Part shown: positions 1 to 6,552 of the stretch, piece by piece | How the letters are laid out: each line of letters starts with the position of its first letter | Numbering within the stretch: the stretch's first letter is position 1 | Source of the DNA: Caldifarciminota bacterium | GTDB lineage: Bacteria; Hydrothermota; E44-bin80 | Assembly (NCBI GenBank): GCA_023127905.1 | Contig: JAGMEZ010000493.1 | Coordinates: 1 to 26,264, forward strand | Direction: 5' to 3' | Length of the DNA stretch: 26,264 nucleotides | Notes under the pieces: generated by a model | What the model saw: only the letters and a program-made list of their open reading frames with translations | The model's database searches: none | Told to the model about the DNA's origin: nothing | Made by a program: the position numbers and the translations under genes

Positions 1-23
1 CCTTCGACTCCGCTCAGGACAAG

Positions 24-39
24 AGCCTGCGGCTACATT
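24..39 (+). repeat. Partial copy of the GCCTGCGGCTACA intergenic repeat
   Basis: The string AGCCTGCGGCTACATT occurs here and again at 4930-4945, where it forms the right arm of a perfect hairpin. This copy lacks the left arm. It follows CCTTCGACTCCGCTCAGGA at bases 1-19 and sits just upstream of the addA-like gene. The exact match of 16 bases in two distant gaps is visible. That it is a dispersed genomic repeat is inferred. Confidence 0.6.
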
Positions 40-112
40 ACATTGTACATTGTATATCTTACATTCAGATCAATCACCAAACGATATTAATTATTGAAAC
101 GGGCGAAAAAAG

Positions 113-3100
113 ATGAATATAAGAGAATTATTTGATGATTTTTTGATAACAAATCTCGAACTGGATGATTTGCAGTTAGATGCTGTTATGAAAGACAGAA
201 CCCCCGACAGAACAGCATACAGGCTCCTGATTACAGCACCTGCAGGTTCAGGGAAAACAAGAGTTCTTGCCTCAAGGTATCTAAAACTATTGGTTTATGG
301 AGAAAAACCTGAAAATATAGTAGGTATTACATTCACGAGAAAAGCGGCTGGTGAGATGAAGGAACGTATTGTCGATTATCTTTTAGAATTTAAAAAAGTT
401 GTAATCGAGAAAAATTCCTCATGCAATTTTTCACTATCCTTAAAAGATCCTGATACACTTAACAGAATGATTCTCGGCATGCGTATCTCAACAATTGATT
501 CATTCCTTTCGAGTATTATAAGACTTTTCCCTGGTGAATCAGGAGTTGATCCTAATTTCAAAGTTATTGATGAGATAGATGAGGATGAATTAATCGATAC
601 CGTTATCGATGAGATAATTGAAGAGAGGATGGGACATGATAAAAAAATCATAGAACTTTTGCGTTTTTTCAATTTTAAATACTCTACAGGAAAATATGCT
701 GGTTTTTGTTTATTTAATAGTATAAAGAGAATAGTAAAGAACTGGGAAATGTATAGCAAAACAATCATTGAATTAAATCAAGTTACAAATGAAGAATTTA
801 CAAAACGGATAAAGTATTATATTGGTAATGAGATGGATTTAGGAAAGCACCATTCCAATCTTCTTAGAAGAGTAAAAGAATTTAGTGCAATTTACCATGA
901 AAAAAACAGTTCAGTCAATGAATTTGTTAAATATATTCTAAGAACATCAGTAGAAGATATTTATAATGATATTGATAAATTTATAAATTATAGTGATTTA
1001 TTCTTTACAAAAGAGATGAACCTAAGAAAAAGACTTAAAATAAAAACCATAGAAGTTTCTACAAGGGAATTATTTTACGAAATTTCTCTTCTCTACGAAA
1101 AATGTGTACAGGCAATTTTATTTACAAAGGATAGTGACCGTTCATATCTTTCTTCAAACTTAGTTAATTTAATAATTTCAATAATAAACAAGGTAGAAAA
1201 GGGAAAAAGAGAACTTGGAGTCCTTGGAATCGGTGATTTGAAAACGATAACATACAAACTGCTTACCAAACATAAAGAACGCTTCAATATTCTTTATAAT
1301 ATGGACGCAAGGGTAAATCATTATCTTATAGATGAATTTCAGGACACTGATCCGATCCAGTGGGAGATATTTCAGAAACTTACAGAAGATTGGTTCGCAG
1401 GAGAAACCGCAAAACAAGAACGTAATATCACACCAACAATATTCCTTGTAGGAGATGAGAAACAATCAATCTATGGATTTAGAAATGCCGATGTTAGAAT
1501 TATTACACGTATAAAGGATAAAAAAAATGATCCCTTTACACAAGTTTCTTCCCTTGTTAAAAATTTTAGAAGTAAAAAAGAAATAGTTAATTCAGTAAAC
1601 CTTCTTTTTAAAAGAAAGATGAAAAGGTTAAAAAAAGATGATTTCTCTGTTGCTTACGAAGAGATGAAACCTAATGATGACAAAGGAGGTGGCATTGTAA
1701 AAATTATTGAGCGTGAATTAGATAAGAAGAAAGAACTTAGAATTCCAATGTTAGCTAAGAGTGTAGCAAAACTTATTCTTTCATTAAAGAAGAAGTATCA
1801 ATCCTGGGGTGATATTGCACTACTTTTCAGAGATTCATTAAATTCTCATTTCTATGAGGAAATATTTGAAAAAGAATCTATTCCTTACATTTCATCAGGT
1901 GGGAAATCATTTTTTGAAAATAGAGAAATAAGGGAGATTATCAAGATACTGAATTTCCTTGAGAATCCCTACGATGATATTAACTTTTCCAGCTTATTTC
2001 TCTCCCCCATTTTTAACCATGATGTAAGCGATTTATTGAATATTCTTATAAATGACAATACACCTTATGATTTCAGAAAAACTACCTCATTGTACGATAA
2101 ACTAAAACAAAACTTTACTGATAAATATTGTTATTTTATCGACTTAACGAAAACCTGGTTAGATAAAAGGGATAGAATATCCTCTATAGAATTGATAGAA
2201 AACGCATTAATGGATACGAATGCTTTCGGTATCCTTATCGATAGAATAGGTGGTCAAAAGGATGTAAATATTAGAAAACTTCTGAATATCATTGAAAGGG
2301 CTTCACAAGAAAAGATGAATTTCTCTTTCTTTTCCGACAGACTAAACAGGATTATAAAGGCAAGAGAAAAAAATGCAGATATTGATATAGGCACTAAATC
2401 TTTTGATGAAGAAAATACTGGAGCTATTCATTTAATGACTGTTCATAAAGCAAAAGGGCTTGAATTTCCTGTCATAATAGTTCCAGAGGTTGATTCGGTT
2501 GTTAATAAGAGTAAAGGAGAAGGAATATATGTTGATAATGATAACCATATACTGTTGTTTATAAAAAAGTATGCAAGGATGGAAACCCCTCTTATGAAGA
2601 AATTCAAAGAACATGAAATGCGAAGAGAAACCGAAGAGTTAAAAAGACTATTGTACGTCGCACTAACAAGAGCAAAAGAAGAGCTGTACCTTTTTATATC
2701 TCAAAAAAAATATGATGATAAGAGAGTTTGGGCGAACATCGTTTACGATTCAAATTTCCCATTAACAGACAAACTTGATATAGAAATTCCAACAACCGAA
2801 GAGATAATTATTTCACACCGAAGAGAACATCCGGTATATGAATTTTCAGAGGCAATAAGTAGAGTTCCTTTAAAAAAGAAAACAGTTCCAAGTGAGTTGG
2901 GAAAGAAAATTGTTCTCTATAACATTGATAATGAGAAAGCAGAAATCAAAGGAACTATACTGCACAAACTATTTGAATTGCTTGGTAGGGGAAAGATTAA
3001 AAAAAATATAGCAGGCAATACCTCAGAAATTGTTAAAAAAATCACACATCAGATGGATAATCAATTCCTATGTGATAAAAAAATATGTAATGAAATAGAA

Positions 3101-3451
3101 TATGAATTTTTAAAAGTCCTTAGAAACAAAAGAATAATGGAAGTAATTACACATAAGAATAGTATGAATGAATTTCATTGCTCGGTCCAATTAGAGAACG
3201 AAAAAGGTGAGATTGAAATTATTCCTGCTGTGATTGACAAGATCATTTTTGAGAGTGATAAAATATTGATATTTGATTATAAAACAGATACCTTAATGGG
3301 AATAACTGAAAAGAAATTCATTGAGAGCATGAAAAAAAGGTTCAAGCAGCAGATGGAAGCATATACATTAGCTGTAAAGATGCTCTTTGGAAAAGAGAAT
3401 GTGAAAACTTTTCTCGTTTTAACATCCATCCTTGAAATTGTTGAAGTCTGA
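113..3451 (+). CDS. addA: AddA-type UvrD/Rep-family helicase-nuclease
   Basis: This 1112-residue protein is a superfamily 1A helicase fused to a RecB-type nuclease, the architecture of AddA, which with AddB processes double-strand DNA ends for recombination. Walker A is APAGSGKT at residues 42-49, followed by motif Ia (FTRKAAGEM). Motif II is IDEFQDTD with D407-E408, motif III is GDEKQSIYGFRNAD, motif V is MTVHKAKGLEFP and motif VI is LLYVALTRAKEEL. The C-terminal third carries the PD-(D/E)XK nuclease: a conserved GTILHKLFE helix near residue 947, AVIDKI near 1040, FDYKTD at 1054-1059 and QMEAYT downstream. No four-cysteine iron-sulfur cluster is seen, as expected for AddA rather than AddB. 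The length is slightly below the usual ~1200. No addB is visible downstream; it could lie upstream of the window. The start has only a weak ribosome site. Confidence 0.9.
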   Translation: MNIRELFDDFLITNLELDDLQLDAVMKDRTPDRTAYRLLITAPAGSGKTRVLASRYLKLLVYGEKPENIVGITFTRKAAGEMKERIVDYLLEFKKVVIEKNSSCNFSLSLKDPDTLNRMILGMRISTIDSFLSSIIRLFPGESGVDPNFKVIDEIDEDELIDTVIDEIIEERMGHDKKIIELLRFFNFKYSTGKYAGFCLFNSIKRIVKNWEMYSKTIIELNQVTNEEFTKRIKYYIGNEMDLGKHHSNLLRRVKEFSAIYHEKNSSVNEFVKYILRTSVEDIYNDIDKFINYSDLFFTKEMNLRKRLKIKTIEVSTRELFYEISLLYEKCVQAILFTKDSDRSYLSSNLVNLIISIINKVEKGKRELGVLGIGDLKTITYKLLTKHKERFNILYNMDARVNHYLIDEFQDTDPIQWEIFQKLTEDWFAGETAKQERNITPTIFLVGDEKQSIYGFRNADVRIITRIKDKKNDPFTQVSSLVKNFRSKKEIVNSVNLLFKRKMKRLKKDDFSVAYEEMKPNDDKGGGIVKIIERELDKKKELRIPMLAKSVAKLILSLKKKYQSWGDIALLFRDSLNSHFYEEIFEKESIPYISSGGKSFFENREIREIIKILNFLENPYDDINFSSLFLSPIFNHDVSDLLNILINDNTPYDFRKTTSLYDKLKQNFTDKYCYFIDLTKTWLDKRDRISSIELIENALMDTNAFGILIDRIGGQKDVNIRKLLNIIERASQEKMNFSFFSDRLNRIIKAREKNADIDIGTKSFDEENTGAIHLMTVHKAKGLEFPVIIVPEVDSVVNKSKGEGIYVDNDNHILLFIKKYARMETPLMKKFKEHEMRRETEELKRLLYVALTRAKEELYLFISQKKYDDKRVWANIVYDSNFPLTDKLDIEIPTTEEIIISHRREHPVYEFSEAISRVPLKKKTVPSELGKKIVLYNIDNEKAEIKGTILHKLFELLGRGKIKKNIAGNTSEIVKKITHQMDNQFLCDKKICNEIEYEFLKVLRNKRIMEVITHKNSMNEFHCSVQLENEKGEIEIIPAVIDKIIFESDKILIFDYKTDTLMGITEKKFIESMKKRFKQQMEAYTLAVKMLFGKENVKTFLVLTSILEIVEV

Positions 3452-3452
3452 A

Positions 3453-3523
3453 AACGCTTCGCTGCAAATAAATGCTGACGCTGTGAAACAGACGGCTTCG
3501 CCTGTTAAAGTAACGCTTCGCTG
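3453..3523 (+). repeat. Two copies of AACGCTTCGCTG
   Basis: The 12-mer AACGCTTCGCTG is present at 3453-3464, directly after the addA stop, and at 3512-3523. Each is followed by a similar AAAT-rich tail. A GC-rich hairpin lies between them. It is part of the word-like repeat content of the intergenic DNA here. Confidence 0.6.
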
Positions 3524-3539
3524 TAAATGAACGTAAATG

Positions 3540-3563
3540 AGTAATTTGGTAATTGAGTAATTA
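3540..3563 (+). repeat. AT-rich 24-mer repeated inverted at 10487-10510
   Basis: The sequence beginning AGTAATTTGGTAATTGAG matches the reverse complement of 10487-10510 at 23 of 24 positions, by direct comparison. The two copies lie about 7 kb apart in unrelated gaps, which argues for a dispersed element rather than a chance match. Confidence 0.6.
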
Positions 3564-3729
3564 AAATATCAAAATGACACCCTTTCCTCATTAACAAAAC
3601 ACTTTAATCCTGAACATCCTGTTATCCTGTTATAAAGGCAAGAAGAAAATAAGTAAGAACACCCCTGTTATATGTTTACTATCCAACAGAGTGTAATTAA
3701 TATTTCTTTAGAAATCATTAAAAAATGCT

Positions 3730-3758
3730 TTGACAAAATCTGAAATTTATGATATACA
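3730..3758 (+). promoter_or_regulatory. Sigma-70-type promoter for the 3807 gene
   Basis: A consensus -35 box TTGACA (3730-3735) is separated by exactly 17 bases from TATACA (3753-3758). The start codon lies 48 bases downstream, behind a strong Shine-Dalgarno sequence (GAGGAGGTGA, 3793-3802). Confidence 0.75.
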
Positions 3759-3806
3759 CATAAAAACTTTTAGTTTAACCTCAAACTATAGAGAGGAGGT
3801 GAAGAC

Positions 3807-4202
3807 ATGCCAGGTGGAATAAAGGCAGTCAAAATCATTTATACGATACTTGCTTGGATAGCACTTATCGCTGGTATACTTGTAGGAATTATAATGATGA
3901 TTGTAGGAGGTGCAATAGGAGCATCTGCTCAGGAGGGTGCAGCAGGAGGGTTTGCAGCCATGGCTGGATTGGGTATATTTTACATTATTTTTGGAATTAT
4001 AGTATTCATTCTATACTTCTTTACTGCAAAAGGCGTTGCTAATAAAAAGAACTATGGTAAGATAATGGCAATCATTTTTGGTATCCTGATGCTTCCGAGC
4101 ATTCCTATAGGGACAATTCTTGGAATAGTAATCCTAATAAACATGTTCAACGATCAGGGGAAGGCTTGGTTCGCGGGTACAGCACCCGTTACGGCTGAGT
4201 AG
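3807..4202 (+). CDS. Small integral membrane protein, function unknown
   Basis: This 131-residue protein is mostly hydrophobic, with about three to four membrane segments: roughly residues 8-35, 46-72 and a long stretch at 84-112. A small Gly/Ala-rich loop (SAQEGAAGG) lies near residue 40 and a lysine-rich turn (KGVANKKNYGK) near 75-85. It ends in a short tail containing KAWFAG. I recognise no catalytic or transport motif; it resembles the many small DUF-type membrane proteins of bacteria. The gene is a self-contained unit: consensus promoter at 3730, strong GAGGAGGTGA ribosome site 4 bases before the ATG, and a strong terminator 30 bases after the stop. This suggests substantial monocistronic expression. 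A + strand overlapping frame at 3854-4042 is a shadow. Confidence 0.8.
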   Translation: MPGGIKAVKIIYTILAWIALIAGILVGIIMMIVGGAIGASAQEGAAGGFAAMAGLGIFYIIFGIIVFILYFFTAKGVANKKNYGKIMAIIFGILMLPSIPIGTILGIVILINMFNDQGKAWFAGTAPVTAE

Positions 4203-4230
4203 GCATCTATAACTTTATAGGAATTTAAAA

Positions 4231-4257
4231 GGGGGGCATTTTATGTCCCCCTTTTTT
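4231..4257 (+). terminator. Rho-independent terminator
   Basis: The stem GGGGGGCAT pairs with ATGTCCCCC (one G-T pair) around a TTT loop, followed by six T residues. It lies 28 bases after the stop of the 3807 gene and is a strong intrinsic terminator. Confidence 0.9.
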
Positions 4258-4258
4258 G

Positions 4259-4341
4259 TTAAGATTATCTCTTGGAATGGAAAAACTCAATTAAGATTAT
4301 CTTACGATTGCACAGATTACAAGAGAAATTACACAGATTCC
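4259..4341 (+). repeat. Word-like direct repeats
   Basis: TTAAGATTATCT occurs at 4259-4270 and 4291-4302. CACAGATTAC (4311-4320) is echoed by CACAGATTCC (4332-4341). A related GATTACACTGATTGTAACAGATTA string sits at 5825-5848. No gene is visible in this stretch. Confidence 0.55.
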
Positions 4342-4379
4342 TAATAAATCCATTATAAACAAAAGTCTCGAGAATTGTT

Positions 4380-4871
4380 ATGGTACAAATAAAAAAACAT
4401 AGAAGTTTTACAGAATTTCAATTTGGAATAGTAGCTCTGGTTTTGGGAAACAAGGCTATTATTTTCCTTTCTGTATTTATGATGGTTAACCTTTTTTCTA
4501 TGTTTGAAAGAGCCAATGAAGAACTTGTATTGTGGAATATGCGAATAGTGAAAATGCATTTAGAATATTTTGCCATGAAGCGAATCGAAGGTACTTATCC
4601 AACCTCAATGCATGATAAAACAATTTCTGGAGGAATGTTTTCTGAGTTGATCTATAATTTTTCAAAGAAAAGGCATTTCGAAAATCCTTATACAAATAGG
4701 ATTCCCAATGTTATTTTTATTTATACATCAAAAATCCTCCCAAAACGGTCAGATACAATTAGTATTCCACCTGGTGATATTTACATCTTTTGTGATGGGA
4801 CGGAATATATAATTTTAGGTGGAGGAAAGAACGGAACATCTCTTTCGTTCTGTCTCACTTCGGAGCATTAG
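4380..4871 (+). CDS. Degenerate type IV pilin / pseudopilin-like protein
   Basis: This 163-residue protein has the layout of a type II/IV pseudopilin: a short basic leader-like segment, then SFTEFQFGIVALVLG at 9-23 continuing into a hydrophobic helix to about residue 42. An amphipathic helix (ERANEELVLWNMRIVKM) leads into YFAMKRIEGTYPTS, resembling the 'GxYPTs' turn of pilins. Later come ENPYTN (near 101) and a C-terminal DGTEYIILGGGKNG strand like the DGxxYxIxGxGKDG end of pilins. The prepilin peptidase site is imperfect: the usual Gly at -1 is Ser, and the usual Glu5 is Gln, with Glu at position 3 instead. An Asn-Lys pair (24-25) interrupts the membrane helix. The start lacks a clear Shine-Dalgarno sequence. 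No secretion or pilus genes are nearby. The family call rests on pattern resemblance only; it may be a decayed or specialised pilin. Confidence 0.5.
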   Translation: MVQIKKHRSFTEFQFGIVALVLGNKAIIFLSVFMMVNLFSMFERANEELVLWNMRIVKMHLEYFAMKRIEGTYPTSMHDKTISGGMFSELIYNFSKKRHFENPYTNRIPNVIFIYTSKILPKRSDTISIPPGDIYIFCDGTEYIILGGGKNGTSLSFCLTSEH

Positions 4872-4920
4872 CCCTTTACTAAAAAAAATCAGAGTTTAAA
4901 TAAGGTGCGAAAAAACTCAC

Positions 4921-4945
4921 GCAGGCTGAAGCCTGCGGCTACATT
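4921..4945 (+). repeat. Perfect hairpin repeat, GCAGGCT-GA-AGCCTGC plus GGCTACATT
   Basis: GCAGGCT (4921-4927) and AGCCTGC (4930-4936) form a perfect 7-bp GC-rich stem with a two-base loop in otherwise AT-rich DNA. The right arm and the following GGCTACATT match bases 24-39. There is no T-run, so it is not a typical terminator. It lies immediately 5' of the fpg start, where an RNA hairpin could affect translation. Confidence 0.65.
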
Positions 4946-4956
4946 GTGAAATAACC

Positions 4957-5706
4957 ATGCCAGAGCTTCCTGAACTTGAGTTAATTAAAAAGATTCTTAA
5001 TAGAGAAATCATTGGAAAGGAAATCGAAATTCCCGTTTTTACAAAACCATACATACTGAAGGGGATTTTTCCTGGATATGAAAAAGCTTTTCCTTCACGA
5101 ATAGAAAAAATTGAAAGGAGAGGGAAATTTTTGCTTTTTCAACTGAAAAGCAGTCTCCGGATAGTAATTCATCCAATGAAAAGCGGAAGAATAAAAATAT
5201 CACCTGAAAAAAACAGGGTTGGCAAATTTACTGCATGTTATTTAAAACTCAATGATGGAAGAGTAATAGAAATTGTTGAATACGGTAAGGAAAAGATGGC
5301 AAAAATTTACATAGTAAAGGATTCTTCAAATATTCCAGGGTTCAGAAACATTGGAATTGACCCATTTGATTCGAACTTCACCACGAATTATCTCAAGGAG
5401 CTTCTTACCAAGAAAAGAAAAAATTTAAAGTTGTTCCTTAAAGACCAGAAAAAGATTTCTGGAATTGGAAATGCATATTCTGATGAAATATTATGGGAAG
5501 CTCAACTATCTCCTTTTGCGTCATCCGATTTACTTAATGATACTGAGATAGCAAACTTTTATTGCTCTATAAAAAAGGTTTTGAGAAATGGAATAAAAGA
5601 AATTGAGAAAAGAACCAAGGGTAAAATTGTAATGAAAGAACCGAGAGAATTTATGCAGGTGTACGAAAGAAAGGGAGAACCCTGTCCCCGTTTTGAAGTA
5701 AAATAG
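4957..5706 (+). CDS. mutM: Formamidopyrimidine-DNA glycosylase, C-terminus frameshifted
   Basis: This is a MutM/Fpg-type base-excision glycosylase/AP lyase. The start is fixed by MPELPELE, since catalytic Pro2 must follow the initiator Met, with Glu3 beside it. Lys57 sits in RRGKFLL exactly as in E. coli MutM, followed by the intercalation-loop region HPMKSGRI. The helix-two-turn-helix lies around residues 160-190 (KKISGIGNAYSDEILWEAQ). The frame ends at VYERKGEPCPRFEVK, in the middle of the zinc finger: the first cysteine is present, the second is replaced by Phe, and the rest including the family's conserved Arg finger is in another frame (5697-5807). The reading frame is otherwise intact. 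The usual length is about 270-285 residues against 249 here. It is either a recent lesion or a sequencing/assembly indel. Confidence 0.85.
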   Translation: MPELPELELIKKILNREIIGKEIEIPVFTKPYILKGIFPGYEKAFPSRIEKIERRGKFLLFQLKSSLRIVIHPMKSGRIKISPEKNRVGKFTACYLKLNDGRVIEIVEYGKEKMAKIYIVKDSSNIPGFRNIGIDPFDSNFTTNYLKELLTKKRKNLKLFLKDQKKISGIGNAYSDEILWEAQLSPFASSDLLNDTEIANFYCSIKKVLRNGIKEIEKRTKGKIVMKEPREFMQVYERKGEPCPRFEVK

Positions 5707-5807
5707 AGTGGGTATATTCAAAAAAGAATAGAACATACTACTGTCCCAAATGCCAAACAGGAGGAAAAATTTATAAGGATAGACGATTGTCAAAATTCCT
5801 TAAATAG
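5697..5807 (+). pseudogene. mutM: Displaced zinc-finger C-terminus of mutM
   Basis: In the -1 frame relative to mutM, the codons from 5697 read SKIEWVYSKKNRTYYCPKC and continue to a TAG at 5805-5807. This is the missing end of an Fpg zinc finger: an Ile/Val strand, the conserved Arg before the final CPxC pair, and the usual basic tail. A single missing base near 5692-5696 (TTTTGA where a Cys-Gly pair would be expected) joins the frames and gives a protein of about 285 residues. A TGA at 5694-5696 in this frame makes simple -1 slippage upstream of that point unproductive. Confidence 0.8.
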
Positions 5808-5824
5808 TTAATTCCTCCGATAAT

Positions 5825-5848
5825 GATTACACTGATTGTAACAGATTA
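5825..5848 (+). repeat. GATTACACTGATTGTAACAGATT word repeat
   Basis: This string is a near-match of the GATTGCACAGATTACAAG-type words at 4306-4341. It lies in the gap between mutM and the next promoter. Confidence 0.45.
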
Positions 5849-5855
5849 AACTGAA

Positions 5856-5902
5856 AGGGACATGTCCCTATGGACATGTATTATTCCAGGGGGACCTGTC
5901 CC
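5856..5902. repeat. Triple GGGAC(A/C)TGTCCC palindrome cluster
   Basis: AGGGACATGTCCCT (5856-5869) is a perfect 14-bp palindrome. It is followed by the half-similar GGACATGT at 5872-5879 and by GGGACCTGTCCC (5891-5902), a second near-perfect palindrome. The cluster could bind a dimeric regulator or be a repetitive extragenic palindrome. It lies about 80 bases upstream of the promoter for the SPFH operon. Confidence 0.6.
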
Positions 5903-5981
5903 TCCTCAACAATAAAATGAAGATTTTCGTCTCATTATGTGAGTTAAGCAGATAAGTATAATATTATATATTGTTTTTTTA

Positions 5982-6010
5982 TTGACAATATAAATATAAT
6001 CTGGTAATAA
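5982..6010 (+). promoter_or_regulatory. Promoter of the SPFH operon
   Basis: A consensus TTGACA (5982-5987) is followed after 17 bases by TAATAA (6005-6010), preceded by a TG dinucleotide (6002-6003) in the extended -10 position. The perfect TATAAT at 5995-6000 lies only 7 bases from the -35 box and cannot pair with it, but it could serve another start. The downstream gene has a GAAGGAGGA ribosome site at 6021-6029. Confidence 0.65.
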
Positions 6011-6032
6011 TAAAGAAAAAGAAGGAGGACAA

Positions 6033-6551
6033 ATGGGAGATATTGGAAAAGGTCTTAGGAATATTATGGAAAAGATTGCTTATCACATTCCAGGTTATGC
6101 TGGATATCAAAAGAGAGAAAAAAGAAGGGAAACAGACCATCTCTACAGAATGTATCTTGTAGAAAAATTGAGAAGTGTAAAAAGAGTTTTCGATGAGGTT
6201 TCAACTAAAATAACAGACATTGGGAATCTTGACCTTCTTAAACCTATAGACAGAATCTTCAAAAAACTTGAAAAAGTTACTGATACAGTTCGGTTTGCTG
6301 ATCATGGATATAAGGGATTCTTTGATGTTGTATCTGTAGATTTCCCAGAACTCGAAAAACTCTACAATTTTGATCTCTCACTAAATGAGGATATAGGGGC
6401 ATTAAAAGAAAAAGTTACCGTATTAGCAAAAGCCCTTGATTCTGACACTCTCCTTCCACTTCTTGAAGGATTTCTGAAATCAATTGATGAATTCAATGAA
6501 AAGTTAGCATTAAGGGATGAATGTATAACTGGAATTAGTGGAGGAAAGTAA
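6033..6551 (+). CDS. Conserved helical protein paired with an SPFH protein, function unknown
   Basis: This soluble, charged 172-residue protein has no signal peptide or membrane segment and is predicted to be almost wholly alpha-helical. Its N-terminus HIPGYAGYQKREKRRETDHL is strongly basic. The middle (residues about 40-90) is coiled-coil-like (EKLRSVKRVFDEV, IFKKLEKVTDTV). Two Leu-rich helical stretches follow. I recognise similar GY-x-x-basic proteins encoded next to SPFH/zinc-ribbon proteins in other bacteria, but no function is assigned. A strong ribosome site precedes the ATG, and only one base separates its stop from the SPFH start, so the two are translationally coupled and probably interact or act in one envelope-associated process. 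Confidence 0.8.
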   Translation: MGDIGKGLRNIMEKIAYHIPGYAGYQKREKRRETDHLYRMYLVEKLRSVKRVFDEVSTKITDIGNLDLLKPIDRIFKKLEKVTDTVRFADHGYKGFFDVVSVDFPELEKLYNFDLSLNEDIGALKEKVTVLAKALDSDTLLPLLEGFLKSIDEFNEKLALRDECITGISGGK

Positions 6552-6552
6552 A

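Larger units (their letters stand above)
3452..3729. other. Repeat-rich gap after addA
   Basis: No gene is seen in this gap. It holds degenerate words: AACGCTTCGCTG at 3453-3464 and again at 3512-3523, a short GC hairpin around GGCTTCGCC (3494-3502), and an AT-rich 24-mer at 3540-3563 that recurs inverted at 10487-10510 with one mismatch. Around 3609-3632 there is a CATCCTGTTATCCTGTT run. No clear rho-independent terminator for addA is visible. Confidence 0.6.

Noticed and set aside
5690..5700. Programmed -1 frameshift in mutM
   Set aside because: The -1 frame has a TGA at 5694-5696, so slippage before that point ends at once, and no canonical slippery heptamer is present after it. The missing cysteine codon is also not restored.
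5995..6000. Perfect TATAAT as -10 box of the SPFH operon
   Set aside because: It is only seven bases from the TTGACA box; TAATAA at 6005 has the correct spacing.
6538..6552. Upstream ATG for the SPFH gene
   Set aside because: It overlaps the previous gene, has no ribosome site of its own, and the ATG at 6553 has GGAGG eight bases upstream.
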